Positions 7,809-19,078 of a DNA stretch of 64,000 nucleotides are shown here, piece by piece. The position numbers were made by a program, and so were the translations under genes. The notes under the pieces are model-generated. The model saw nothing but the letters and a program-made list of their open reading frames with translations. It made no database searches and had not been told where the DNA came from. Each line of letters starts with the position of its first letter. The first letter of the stretch is position 1. This DNA is from Vibrio atlanticus (GTDB lineage Bacteria > Pseudomonadota > Gammaproteobacteria > Enterobacterales > Vibrionaceae): positions 1,798,001 through 1,862,000 of the forward strand of contig NZ_AP025460.1 in the NCBI RefSeq assembly GCF_024347315.1, given 5' to 3'.

Positions 7809-8528
7809 ATGAACAAATCACTTATCGCACTCGTTCTTACTGCTGTTTTAGCAGGTTGTTCATCTGGCGGTGGTTCTGAACCGGCACAACCTCAATTTGA
7901 TGGTGATTACGGTTTCGAAAATATTGACCCAGGTTTTGGAAACGGCGACTCTGATAGTGATGTCGACAATGGGTTTGATAATATCGACCCTGGATACGGC
8001 AAAGACGATTCAAAAAATATTGCTGATACCATTGAACAAGCTGATCTAGGCTTCGTCTACATCCCAGATATCGGTGATGTACCATTTTTTAATAAAGACA
8101 CAGGTGAAGCTCATATAAGCGCCGTAAAACAACGTTCTGATGATAACGAAACGCTATACAGCATCTACGTGGATGATAAGCGTGTTGGTGAAATCATCAT
8201 TCGTGATAACTATGTCAAAGTTAGCTCTGGAGACAAGATGATCTCAGGTGAGCAGAAGTCTTATCTTGATACTGAACATACCTTTTGGACTATTCGAGGT
8301 ACGAACGGCAATGTAGTTGGTGACTTTAAGCGTCTCGACGATGGTGTTTGGGTGTTCCGTGAAGAAATGAACCGTGAAACATTTGTGGTTAAGTATCACG
8401 ACGGTCAGTGGAACTTCATCCCTGTCGCAGACATTAAAAACAAGGTTAAAGACAACTTGCCGTCGCAAGCACAAGCCACCAAAGTGCGAGCAAAAATGCA
8501 GGTTAATAAGCTACGTACTTTGAAGTAA
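7809..8528 (+). CDS. Lipoprotein with a duplicated Asp/Gly-rich segment
   Basis: The 239-residue protein has a lipoprotein signal peptide MNKSLIALVLTAVLAGC with lipobox LAGC, so it should be lipidated on Cys17 and placed in the envelope. The +2 residue is Ser, which favours the outer membrane. After SSGGGSEP come two copies of a GFxNIDPGxG unit rich in Asp and Gly (about residues 35-70), then a beta-rich domain to a basic C-terminus ending with KMQVNKLRTLK. I do not recognise the family. The duplicated unit may be a flexible or metal-binding linker. Its neighbour downstream is a small beta-barrel gene. Confidence 0.75.
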   Translation: MNKSLIALVLTAVLAGCSSGGGSEPAQPQFDGDYGFENIDPGFGNGDSDSDVDNGFDNIDPGYGKDDSKNIADTIEQADLGFVYIPDIGDVPFFNKDTGEAHISAVKQRSDDNETLYSIYVDDKRVGEIIIRDNYVKVSSGDKMISGEQKSYLDTEHTFWTIRGTNGNVVGDFKRLDDGVWVFREEMNRETFVVKYHDGQWNFIPVADIKNKVKDNLPSQAQATKVRAKMQVNKLRTLK

Positions 8529-8555
8529 TACTTATCACCAATCCCATATCAAAAA

Positions 8556-8581
8556 GGCATCCTCAAATCCAAGAGGATGCC
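8556..8581. terminator. Hairpin after the lipoprotein gene
   Basis: GGCATCCTC (8556-8564) pairs perfectly with GAGGATGCC (8573-8581). Five A precede the stem and no T-run follows, so the canonical orientation is minus. It may still stop the plus-strand transcript. Confidence 0.55.
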
Positions 8582-8705
8582 GATCAAGCATCAACCAAGA
8601 ATACATAACTAAAAAGCTCAAGGAAGATCCGGACTAGGTTACTAATTTACTGGCATTCAGTACTTTGAATTCGCCGATATTTTGTATACATAAGCGAGAG
8701 ATCCA

Positions 8706-9206
8706 ATGACCATCAAAAAGTTCCCCCTTCTGACATTAGCCGCTGTCTTGCTGTTCACTATGTCTAACGCACAAGCCAATGAACAAAACCAAGAAGAAAC
8801 TGCGATAACATTTGGCCTATCAGCTGAACGAGGGTGGAGAGATTGGTCTGCTTCTTACATCAAATATCGTGGTCCGGGAAGCATAGGTTATGGCATTGAA
8901 TTTACTCGCTCGGCTTATAACGAAGATGAGGAATCATACGAATACAAGCAACGCGACAACGAATATCAGTTTCACGCCCCTATTGGAATCACAGAAAACT
9001 TGTACATCACTCCCGGTTACGGGATTAAGCGTACCCATACAGACGTCACTTTGGATAACCGCGAGTTCTCTGATAGCTCAACCAAACAAGTCGGTGGCTT
9101 AGATGCAACCTATATTATGGATAATGGCTTTGTTGTGACCGCAGGTTTCGATAAAGCAGAAGGTGAAGACATCGAGTTTTCGATTGGTGCAGGTATCGCG
9201 TGGTAA
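8706..9206 (+). CDS. Small outer-membrane beta-barrel protein
   Basis: The 166-residue product has a cleavable signal peptide (KKFPLLTLAAVLLFTMSNAQANE, cut probably after AQA). The mature part alternates hydrophobic and polar residues in strands such as ASYIKYRGPGSIGYGIEFTR, LYITPGYGIKRT and FVVTAGFDKAEG. The C-terminus, FSIGAGIAW, ends in an aromatic residue as OMP strands do. About 140 mature residues would allow an eight-stranded barrel. I do not recognise a specific family. It follows the lipoprotein gene by 177 bases, with a hairpin between them. Confidence 0.75.
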   Translation: MTIKKFPLLTLAAVLLFTMSNAQANEQNQEETAITFGLSAERGWRDWSASYIKYRGPGSIGYGIEFTRSAYNEDEESYEYKQRDNEYQFHAPIGITENLYITPGYGIKRTHTDVTLDNREFSDSSTKQVGGLDATYIMDNGFVVTAGFDKAEGEDIEFSIGAGIAW

Positions 9207-9311
9207 AGTCGACTTAAGGAATCATACGCAAACAAAAAGGACCTAGATTTCTCTAGACCCTTCTATATGAACAGCGTTTTGTACTCGACATTATCGAGTT
9301 ACACGAAGTGA

Positions 9312-9566
9312 TTAATCTTCGATGTAGAAAGCTTCTACTGTGCCTTTAAGAGTAATAAGCATTGGCTGACCAAAACGATCTAGCGCTTTAGGAGAAGGGA
9401 TCTTAACCCAACCTTCGCTGATGCAGTATTCTTCAACATCAGTACGCTCTTTACCATTTAGACGAATGCCGATTGGGTATTCGAAACACTCAGCCACGTG
9501 GTGTGGGCTGCGTGGGTTGCCTGCAAGATGATCTGGTAAAGCTGGTCTTGAATTAGTATCGCTCAT
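9312..9566 (-). CDS. DUF3297 family protein
   Basis: The 84-residue protein starting MSDTNSRPALPDHLAGNPRSPHH matches the DUF3297 family in length and in its HVAECFEYPIGIRLNGKERTDVEEY core. No enzyme activity is known to me. I chose ATG 9566 over 9572, because AGGT lies at proper spacing only for the former. The gene is convergent with the beta-barrel gene. Confidence 0.88.
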   Translation of the reverse strand: MSDTNSRPALPDHLAGNPRSPHHVAECFEYPIGIRLNGKERTDVEEYCISEGWVKIPSPKALDRFGQPMLITLKGTVEAFYIED

Positions 9567-9775
9567 GTTCATTACCTGTATGTACGTAAATAAAAAAAGT
9601 GCGTCATTCTAGTCAATATAGGCTTTGTGCTCAACAACTGCTGCAATAAATCGTAGAGATCGTTTTAATCAACAGCGAGTTGTTTGATTTAAAAGCGATA
9701 TAAGCACTTTTTCAAACGAAAATTTAACAAGATTAAACATTGTTAATAAAGAGAAAAATGATGAACTTAATAAAC

Positions 9776-9799
9776 GCACCCAGCCCACAGGCTGAGTGC
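9776..9799 (-). terminator. Terminator-like stem after the TonB receptor gene
   Basis: GCACCCAGCC (9776-9785) pairs with GGCTGAGTGC (9790-9799) with one mismatch. On the minus strand the stem is followed by a T-rich stretch, and it sits 14 bases after the receptor stop. Confidence 0.6.
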
Positions 9800-9812
9800 T
9801 TATTGGTAAGTC

Positions 9813-12029
9813 TTACCAGTCGTACGTTACACTTGCAATGACGTTACGACGATCACCGTAGAAACAATAGTAATCACACGTCGCAACGTACTCTTTGTCT
9901 GCTAAGTTTTTCGCTGCAACTTGGAACTTATAATCTTCAATACGGTAGCTCAATGTTGCGTCAAACAATGTGTAAGAAGACACTTTGTTCGTCTCAGTGT
10001 TGTCGGCGTAAGAATCACCAACATAACGAGCACCCGCGCCAATAGTTAAGCCATCTAATGGACCATTTAGGAAACGATAGTTTGCCCAAGCAGAAGCCAG
10101 TTGGTCAGCAATTTGTGACGGCGTATTTCCTACATTGCTGCTTGTAGCATCTTCTGTTATTTCAGAATCGATGAATGAAAAGTTACCAATCAAAGTTAAT
10201 GCTTCAGTCACGTTTGCAACGGCTTCTAATTCAAGGCCCCGGTTACGAACTTCACCAATTTGCGTTAGCTGACCGGCAACCTGACGTGCTAAGTTTTCTT
10301 TCGATACTTCAAACGCAGCAATGTTGAAGTAACCGTCAAAACTACGCGGTTGATATTTCAAACCCACTTCATATTGCTCGCCACGTTCCGGTTTCGCTGG
10401 ATTACCATTTTGGTCAAGCTGAATAATAGGGTTAAACGACTGAGCATAGCTCGCATAAGGTGTAAAACCACTATCCATCAGGTAAGCAACACCGAAGTTG
10501 GTTGTCCACTCTTCGCTATCGACCTTAGTTTTGGCGCCAGTAGTCGTGTTATGTGTCTTGTTTTGGGAATCGTCGTAACGAACACCGATTTGTACTGCCC
10601 ACTTATCCGCAATCATCATTTGGTCTTGTAAATAGAGGCCTAATTGATTATTTTTCGTTTTAGTGGTTTGACGATCTGATTCATCAAGTGGCGCAAACGT
10701 TGTTGGATTCAACAAAGCTACATTTGTGCTATATGACGGATTGAACACGTTAAAAATAGGGCTAGGAATATTTCCCACACCGGGGACAGGTAGAAGACGG
10801 TTTCCGTCACCAATAATTGGATCAGCCGCGTAATCTTTACTATCAATATCGATGCTTTGGTAATCAATACCAGTCAACAAGGTGTGTTCTACCGAACCCG
10901 TTGTAAATTTATGGATCAAACGATTATCGATATTAAACGCATCGGATGTCCCCTCTTCCGTCGATGCTTGTCGGATAATAGAAGAACGGGTTGGATCGTA
11001 AGGTGCTAGAGCTGTGTCACCAATATACCGCGAGTAATACATTTGACGTAGGTTTATGTCCATTTGGCTGTAACGAACGTTTTGCATTAAGTAGGTACGG
11101 TCATTAAAGTGATGTTCAAATTCATAACCTATCGAGATTTGTTCACGCTCAAACGTCTCCCAATCTGTATTTCCCAATGCCCGGCTATCACTGATTTTTC
11201 CATTTGGATTCGACGTTAACGTTCCTTCCATTGGTAGGAACTGGAGGTACGGGTCGGAATCATCTTTCTGGTAGCTAGTTAGCAGTGTGATTTTTGTGTC
11301 GTCTGTGAATTTATAAGCCAGAGAAGGAGCGATAAAAATGCGTTCAGCTTCTACACCATCGACACGGCTGCCATTTTTACGACCAAGCGCTTGCAGGCGA
11401 AACGCCATTTTATCGTTAACTTCAGAGTTCACATCTAAGCTAATTTGCTTTCGATCATCAGTACCGTATTCGATAGCAAACTTACCCGAACCACCATCAA
11501 ACTGTGGACGCTTACTGATTACGTTAATAACACCACCTGGAGGAGTTTGGCCATATAGCGCTGATCCTGGACCACGCAAGATTTCTACTCGTTCCAAGCC
11601 AAACGGGTCGATTTGCCAGCTGTAAAAGCCCGATGAATACAAACGCGTTCCGTCTTGATATAAACCACTGTTAGCTTGCTTAAAGCCGCGGATAACAAAC
11701 CAATCTTGCTTGTTGTCTTCACCAAAATAGTTCGCTTGGATACTAGGCGTGTACTGTAATGCATCGGCAATACTGATTGACGCTCGGTCGTCCATCTGTT
11801 CACGAGTAACAATAGAAATTGCACGTGGTGTCTCACCTATCGCAACGTCTGTTTTTGTTGCTGTTCGACTGCTTAATCCTACGTAACTAAAATCAGGACC
11901 TACTGAGCTGTCTTCAAGTTGCTGTCCAATAACAACAACGGTTTCATCTTCGTTAGCTTGAGCCATTCCTGACGATATAACTAAAGCGACCGCAAGTGCT
12001 GTTGGGGTACGCATAAAGTGCCGATTCAT
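9813..12029 (-). CDS. TonB-dependent siderophore receptor, next to fhuCDB
   Basis: The 738-residue outer-membrane receptor takes up a ferric siderophore using TonB energy. From ATG 12029 it has a signal peptide (NRHFMRTPTALAVALVISSG, cut after AQA), a TonB box (ETVVVIG), a plug domain (about residues 55-165, with ERVEILRGPGSALYGQTPPG) and a 22-strand barrel ending VTYDW. The plug motif PGGVINVISK and the overall form match the FhuA/FpvA-type siderophore receptors. Its place beside fhuCDB points to a hydroxamate siderophore, probably ferrichrome-like, which is inference. The leader contains a Fur box and a hairpin just before the start. Confidence 0.9.
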   Translation of the reverse strand: MNRHFMRTPTALAVALVISSGMAQANEDETVVVIGQQLEDSSVGPDFSYVGLSSRTATKTDVAIGETPRAISIVTREQMDDRASISIADALQYTPSIQANYFGEDNKQDWFVIRGFKQANSGLYQDGTRLYSSGFYSWQIDPFGLERVEILRGPGSALYGQTPPGGVINVISKRPQFDGGSGKFAIEYGTDDRKQISLDVNSEVNDKMAFRLQALGRKNGSRVDGVEAERIFIAPSLAYKFTDDTKITLLTSYQKDDSDPYLQFLPMEGTLTSNPNGKISDSRALGNTDWETFEREQISIGYEFEHHFNDRTYLMQNVRYSQMDINLRQMYYSRYIGDTALAPYDPTRSSIIRQASTEEGTSDAFNIDNRLIHKFTTGSVEHTLLTGIDYQSIDIDSKDYAADPIIGDGNRLLPVPGVGNIPSPIFNVFNPSYSTNVALLNPTTFAPLDESDRQTTKTKNNQLGLYLQDQMMIADKWAVQIGVRYDDSQNKTHNTTTGAKTKVDSEEWTTNFGVAYLMDSGFTPYASYAQSFNPIIQLDQNGNPAKPERGEQYEVGLKYQPRSFDGYFNIAAFEVSKENLARQVAGQLTQIGEVRNRGLELEAVANVTEALTLIGNFSFIDSEITEDATSSNVGNTPSQIADQLASAWANYRFLNGPLDGLTIGAGARYVGDSYADNTETNKVSSYTLFDATLSYRIEDYKFQVAAKNLADKEYVATCDYYCFYGDRRNVIASVTYDW

Positions 12030-12068
12030 ATATTTCTCCTTCAATACGGCTATGAACCAATTGCAAAA

Positions 12069-12106
12069 AAGAACAAATGATTTTTACTTTTAAATCATTT
12101 GTTCTT
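12069..12106 (-). terminator. Perfect 15-bp hairpin with T-run in the receptor leader
   Basis: AAGAACAAATGATTT (12069-12083) pairs perfectly with AAATCATTTGTTCTT (12092-12106) around an eight-base loop. On the minus strand six T residues follow at once. It lies 40 bases before the receptor ATG and after the Fur box, so transcription from the Fur promoter must pass it. It could be an attenuator, or the terminator of a lost gene. Confidence 0.75.
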
Positions 12107-12130
12107 GAACCTAACTAGGCTCTTAAAAAC

Positions 12131-12253
12131 TCAAGCGACAACACTTTCTAGTGCTTGGTGCGCTTGAGCCAAATTCCCTTTACTCAACTCAATAAGATTG
12201 CCGGTATCCATTTTTAGAATACGTTCAGCTTCTTCGCTGAAATGGCTAACTAG
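12131..12253 (-). pseudogene. Short orphan coding fragment (41 codons) between Fur box and receptor
   Basis: An open frame of 41 codons ends at TGA (12131-12133). It is bounded upstream by a stop directly next to the Fur box. The protein-like residues are HFSEEAERILKMDTGNLIE, then LSKGNLAQAHQALESVVA, an amphipathic helix pattern. The only ATG is internal (12211), giving 26 residues without a strong Shine-Dalgarno sequence. It looks like the C-terminal remnant of a lost gene whose Fur promoter and terminator remain. A leader peptide is the alternative. I do not recognise the parent family. Confidence 0.45.
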
Positions 12254-12257
12254 TTAT

Positions 12258-12276
12258 TATTGTGATTATCATTATT
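12258..12276 (-). promoter_or_regulatory. Fur box of the TonB receptor transcript
   Basis: On the minus strand the 19 bases AATAATGATAATCACAATA match the consensus GATAATGATAATCATTATC at 15 of 19 positions. This predicts iron repression of the receptor. Confidence 0.75.
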
Positions 12277-12413
12277 ATTAAAAGAGTAAAATAATCCCGT
12301 ATAAACCCAACGCAGCAACCTGATTACTATGTTTTACTCTGGGCCTATTCTCTAGAAACTCATTCGGCTGATACTCGTTAATGAGCTATTGCTAATGGCT
12401 ATAAGTAACTAAG

Positions 12414-15321
<2,908 letters not shown>

Positions 15322-15325
<4 letters not shown>

Positions 15326-16101
15326 GCTGGCTCCAAATCACCAGGCATCGCGACTGGGTAACCCGCAGAGTGTTGAGTAATGTGCATAGGCACACCATAG
15401 ATATCTTTCAATGTCGATTCTTTGAACACCTCATCAACCTCACCTTCGACTAATAGCTCGCCACTATGTAAGGCAATAATATGGTCGCAGAAACGTGCAG
15501 CCATATTGATGTCGTGTATCACAATGATCACGCCAATTTCCAATGTTTCACTCAGGCGCTTAATCAATGTCAGCATTTCAATCTGATGACCAATATCGAG
15601 CGCTGCTAAAGGCTCATCCAGCAAAAGGTATTTGGTGCGTTGAGCCAACAACATCGCAAGCCACACACGCTGGCGTTCACCACCCGATAAAGTATCCACC
15701 AAACGATCAGCGTATTGCGTTGTGTCGGTAAGTTGCATCGCCTCTTCAACGTATTGCTTATCTTTACTTGAAAGTCGACCTAATAAGCCGTGCCAAGGGT
15801 AGCGACCAAAGCTCACCAGGTCTTTGCCGGATAAACTGTCGGTTGCAGGTAAATGTTGAGGTAAGTAAGCAATTTGTTGTGCGAAGTCCTTATCAGACCA
15901 TTTAGCGACCGCTTTATTTTTCAGGAAAATATCACCTGAAGTGGCGCGCTGCTGCTTCGCTAACAACTTTAATAAAGTCGATTTTCCCGAGCCGTTATGC
16001 CCAACCAAAGCGTAGATTTTTCCTTGCTCAAACGACACATCAAATGTCTTGAGCAGTTGCTTATCCCCTACGCTAAAACCGAGTCCCTTTGCTTCGAGCA
16101 T
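15322..16101 (-). CDS. fhuC: Ferric hydroxamate ABC ATPase FhuC
   Basis: FhuC hydrolyses ATP to drive FhuB. The 259-residue product has Walker A GHNGSGKS (about residues 34-41), Q-loop AYLPQHLPAT, ABC signature LSGGERQRVWLA, Walker B YLLLDEPLAALD and the switch His in IIVIHDINMA. AFGRYPWHG-type sequence (VSFGRYPWHGLLGR) is typical of FhuC. I chose ATG 16101 (MLEAKGLGFSVG) with AAGG upstream. ATG 16125 is the alternative and adds eight residues. It heads the fhuCDB operon and probably has its own Fur-regulated promoter. Confidence 0.93.
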
Positions 16102-16206
16102 ACCTTCAACCTTAAAACACATCATTCACTAAAGAATTAATGAAATACGAACATATTCATAAAATCATTAACAGACACGCTTTTATACACTTGCAAAAAC
16201 GCTAAC

Positions 16207-16225
16207 GCAAACGATTTTCATTTAG
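16207..16225 (-). promoter_or_regulatory. Weak Fur-box candidate upstream of fhuC
   Basis: The minus-strand 19-mer starting CTAAATGAAAATCG matches the Fur consensus at about 12 of 19 positions. It lies about 105 bases before fhuC, in the only intergenic region ahead of the operon. Confidence 0.45.
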
Positions 16226-16418
16226 ATTAAACTGAATGTCATACTAATTTATCCCTATATTTTAGAGAGTTAGAAGCTTAATTTAGAGAAGGTAATCTGA
16301 CGTTGATTCAAGATATTGTCGCAACGAAGTTTAAGAATTTATGAAAATGCGCTCATAAACCGATAGATGAGGAAGGCAGAGAGTTTCGTGGCTGTTAGGC
16401 TGTTTCCGAATATTCAGC

Positions 16419-16880
16419 CTAAAACGAAACGCTCATGACGTGATGATTGGGTTCGGTTTCAATCTCAACGATTGACCAACCAAGAGAAAGGTACAAAGGC
16501 GCAATATTGGTATAGGCGTACAAGTTAGACGTTGAATCCTTCGAGGATTGAGATTGATAGTAAACTGGCATTTGTTCAACACCACGATTAATCAATTCAC
16601 TCGCAATTCCTTGGCCGCGCCATTGAGGTTCAACAAACACGGCGTTGATCCACACCACATCCCGCACTTGATAAGGTTCCTGAAAATGGGAATATGCCAA
16701 ACCACCAATGACCACATTCTCGCGAAGTACTGTTATTACTGGGGGAAGTTGTACGCTGTCTTTATAGGTATCTTTAAACTTGAAATCAGACCATTGGCTT
16801 TGAAATAAGCCTTCTAATTCACTCCAACAAGGTGAACTTTCATCACAATTTCTAAAGATTACTTTCTGCATTTTTTTCAT
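16419..16880 (-). CDS. GNAT-family N-acetyltransferase
   Basis: The 153-residue protein has the GNAT acetyl-CoA motif. VWINAVFVEPQWRGQGIASELINRG (about residues 75-99) contains the Q/RxxGxG/A pyrophosphate-binding loop as RGQGIA. The late APLYLSLGWSIVE is the usual C-terminal strand-helix. The acceptor substrate is unknown. It is probably the last gene of an operon after the PcfJ-like and zinc-ribbon genes, with a 58-base gap before it. Length is normal. Confidence 0.82.
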   Translation of the reverse strand: MKKMQKVIFRNCDESSPCWSELEGLFQSQWSDFKFKDTYKDSVQLPPVITVLRENVVIGGLAYSHFQEPYQVRDVVWINAVFVEPQWRGQGIASELINRGVEQMPVYYQSQSSKDSTSNLYAYTNIAPLYLSLGWSIVEIETEPNHHVMSVSF

Positions 16881-16938
16881 CCTTTGAAAGGGAGTAATTC
16901 GGCCATCCTAGCCTTGGTTTATATCAGTGTAGATAAAG

Positions 16939-17073
16939 CTACTCTTCTTCTTCGTAACTGTCTGCTGGGTCTTCATTGATTTCTTCGCCACACCCCAAGC
17001 ATTCGGCTTGCAAATCCGTTGGCATCACAATAATCAAACCACAATGCGGGCATAAATCACCTTGTTGAAACAT
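16939..17073 (-). CDS. 44-residue acidic zinc-ribbon protein
   Basis: This small gene has start ATG 17073 and stop TAG (16939-16941). The product is MFQQGDLCPHCGLIIVMPTD followed by LQAECLGCGEEINEDPADSY and four Glu. It has two CxxC knuckles (CPHCG and CLGCG), predicting a one-zinc ribbon with a strongly acidic tail. It lies 24 bases after the PcfJ-like gene on the same strand. No function is known to me. Confidence 0.7.
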   Translation of the reverse strand: MFQQGDLCPHCGLIIVMPTDLQAECLGCGEEINEDPADSYEEEE

Positions 17074-17097
17074 CCCGTTATTCCTTCTACGTCACAG

Positions 17098-18228
17098 CTA
17101 TTGCTTCGGATACTTTTGCTTACTCGCTTCTAACCAATCATGAATAACTTGGCGAGCAGACTCGGATGGCGGTGCATTTCGTTTCCCACAAATCTGGTCA
17201 ATTTCAAACGGAAACGCTTTGCTCGAGACACGACGTAAACCTATGGTTAAACGCTGAGGTTTGAACATGCGGAATACCACATAGCGATCACTCATGATTC
17301 GATTGTGATAGACGCCAATGCAATGTTTTTGTTCCACGCCCTCTTGTTCAAGGTCGTAGTAATCAGTAAGCGGATGAATATTGTCATTACCGAGTAAAGG
17401 AACCGGATAAGGGATGTCCATGTCCATAGGCCGATTTCCTTCTAGACGGCGTAACTGACGCTGTTCTGTCCACCTATCATGCAGTTGCTCAAACATAGCA
17501 AAGGAATTTTGACTTGTGATGGCGCGTAATGGATCGTCCATCTCCAAATCTTGACCCAGTAAAATCGCGTCTTGGAACATGGCCATCTTTGAAGGCGCAT
17601 TGAGCCTTCCCTCTTCAACCATCGCAATGCCCAATCGACTGCCGGTTAGAAATGGATGAACTTGGTCCAAACGAAGCGCTGTGTAGCCAACTTTGGAATA
17701 GTGCTTGAATTTAAGAACACGTCTTTGTAGCGGTTCAAGAATTCGTACAATGTGGTCGAGCTCATCACCGACGTTGTAGTTAAGCTCTAGCTTATCGATG
17801 AATTTTAGGGTCGCTTTACTGCCATCTAAGCCCAGTTTGGCTAAGATTCTCTTTTGTCCTAGGCGACTCAGTTCCAATGCTTTCTTGTTATCGACACTGT
17901 ATTTCATACAGATCAAAGCCAAAATAACTGGCCTTAATTCAAGCAATTGCGCGGCTTCATAGGTATTTGCTGCAAGCCAAAGCATCTGGTATTGATACTC
18001 TGGAAAGTCGTCGGTGATTTCACGATAACGCGCAGGCAATGAGTCTAACCAACGACCATTCACGTCAAACTGCTCAACAAGGTTGAGGCTCAGCCCAATG
18101 CCCCCATCAAGCGGTCGCCGACCATCTTCAAACACATGAAAGCCGACAAGCTTTTGAGACCAATCTCGGATCTCAATATCGTAGTCGAAACCTAACGTCC
18201 TAGTGGGAATGGTGAGTAGTGCTGTCAT
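17098..18228 (-). CDS. PcfJ-like domain protein
   Basis: The 376-residue protein is mainly helical. Near its C-terminus (about residues 291-340) it has EQEGVEQKHCIGVYHNRIMS followed by RYVVFRMFKPQRLTIGLRR. This fits the PcfJ-like pattern of a conserved His-Cys pair, then Tyr and a beta hairpin. PcfJ-like proteins are found on plasmids and in chromosomes with no firmly proven activity. The N-terminal 250 residues are not recognisable. It starts an operon with a zinc-ribbon and a GNAT gene. Confidence 0.65.
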   Translation of the reverse strand: MTALLTIPTRTLGFDYDIEIRDWSQKLVGFHVFEDGRRPLDGGIGLSLNLVEQFDVNGRWLDSLPARYREITDDFPEYQYQMLWLAANTYEAAQLLELRPVILALICMKYSVDNKKALELSRLGQKRILAKLGLDGSKATLKFIDKLELNYNVGDELDHIVRILEPLQRRVLKFKHYSKVGYTALRLDQVHPFLTGSRLGIAMVEEGRLNAPSKMAMFQDAILLGQDLEMDDPLRAITSQNSFAMFEQLHDRWTEQRQLRRLEGNRPMDMDIPYPVPLLGNDNIHPLTDYYDLEQEGVEQKHCIGVYHNRIMSDRYVVFRMFKPQRLTIGLRRVSSKAFPFEIDQICGKRNAPPSESARQVIHDWLEASKQKYPKQ

Positions 18229-18463
18229 TGATGCCTCTTCGTTATTGGCGCATTAAACCGTAAAGCCTATCTAACAGAATAAGCTAGCGCTTCAACCACT
18301 ATAACAACCTTTTGTAAATTTCTTATCAATCAAAGCGATATAAATACGATAGTGCTTAGAAGATCATTGAATGATGATTTTATGCAATATGAGATCTCTT
18401 CGATATCATTTGCGCTAGCAAAAACTATGCTTGTTATATAACTGATAACACGAGGCTTTAATT

Positions 18464-18886
18464 ATGGAATACCGACATATTCTGGTCGCTGTTGAAATGT
18501 CCGACGACACTAAGATTCTGATTGATCGAGCGACCTTCTTCGCAAACAAACTAGAGGCTGGCATTTCGTTTGTTTATATCGACGGCACGCATGGAGAGAT
18601 TTACCCTGAACTCGTTGATATTCAGGGAAATGAAGGCGATCTACCCATCAATGAAGATTCCGTTAAACATTTGAAAGAGTTTGAGGCCTACGCTAAACAC
18701 CCAATCAAGCACATATTCGTGGGAACGGGAGATTTGAATGATAAGCTCAAAAATACCATCGAGGTAAATGGCGTTGACCTACTACTATGTGGCCATCACC
18801 ACGATTTTTGGCATAAAATCATTTCCCATTCGAAACAGATTATCGACACATCTCCAGTCGATATTCTAATCGTTCCAATGGATTAG
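18464..18886 (+). CDS. UspA-family universal stress protein
   Basis: The 140-residue cytoplasmic protein has the Usp fold. It starts YRHILVAVEMSDDTKILIDRA, has LLLCGHHHDFWHKIISHSKQ in the nucleotide-loop region and ends DTSPVDILIVPMD. The classic ATP-binding GxxGxxxxxxxxG(S/T) motif is altered (GHHHDFWHKIISHS), so this resembles the UspA type that does not hold ATP tightly. Members are induced by starvation and stress. The gene is alone, with about 190 bases to the Cry-DASH operon. Confidence 0.88.
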   Translation: MEYRHILVAVEMSDDTKILIDRATFFANKLEAGISFVYIDGTHGEIYPELVDIQGNEGDLPINEDSVKHLKEFEAYAKHPIKHIFVGTGDLNDKLKNTIEVNGVDLLLCGHHHDFWHKIISHSKQIIDTSPVDILIVPMD

Positions 18887-19017
18887 ATACTGCCGTTCGA
18901 ACTTTAAAAACTTCCTGCATTGCCAACCTCTATCGGTATTATTGGTTGGCTTACATCCCCTATTCAATCTTCCTATTTACCTCAACCCAACTATCAACCA
19001 CTTGCTGAAATCATTTG

Positions 19018-19044
19018 TGATCTTGTCGGCTTATCAACTCGTAA
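19018..19044 (+). promoter_or_regulatory. Candidate ECF (RpoE/ChrR-type) promoter of the photolyase operon
   Basis: TGATC (19018-19022) and CGTAA (19040-19044) are separated by 17 bases. This resembles the promoter signature recalled for group ECF11 sigma factors controlled by ChrR in the singlet-oxygen response. The pair lies 35 bases before the Cry-DASH ATG. Photolyase and cryptochrome genes belong to that regulon in Rhodobacter. The assignment is inference. Confidence 0.5.
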
Positions 19045-19078
19045 GCGTCTAATAATTAACAAATCACGAGTGTAAGCA

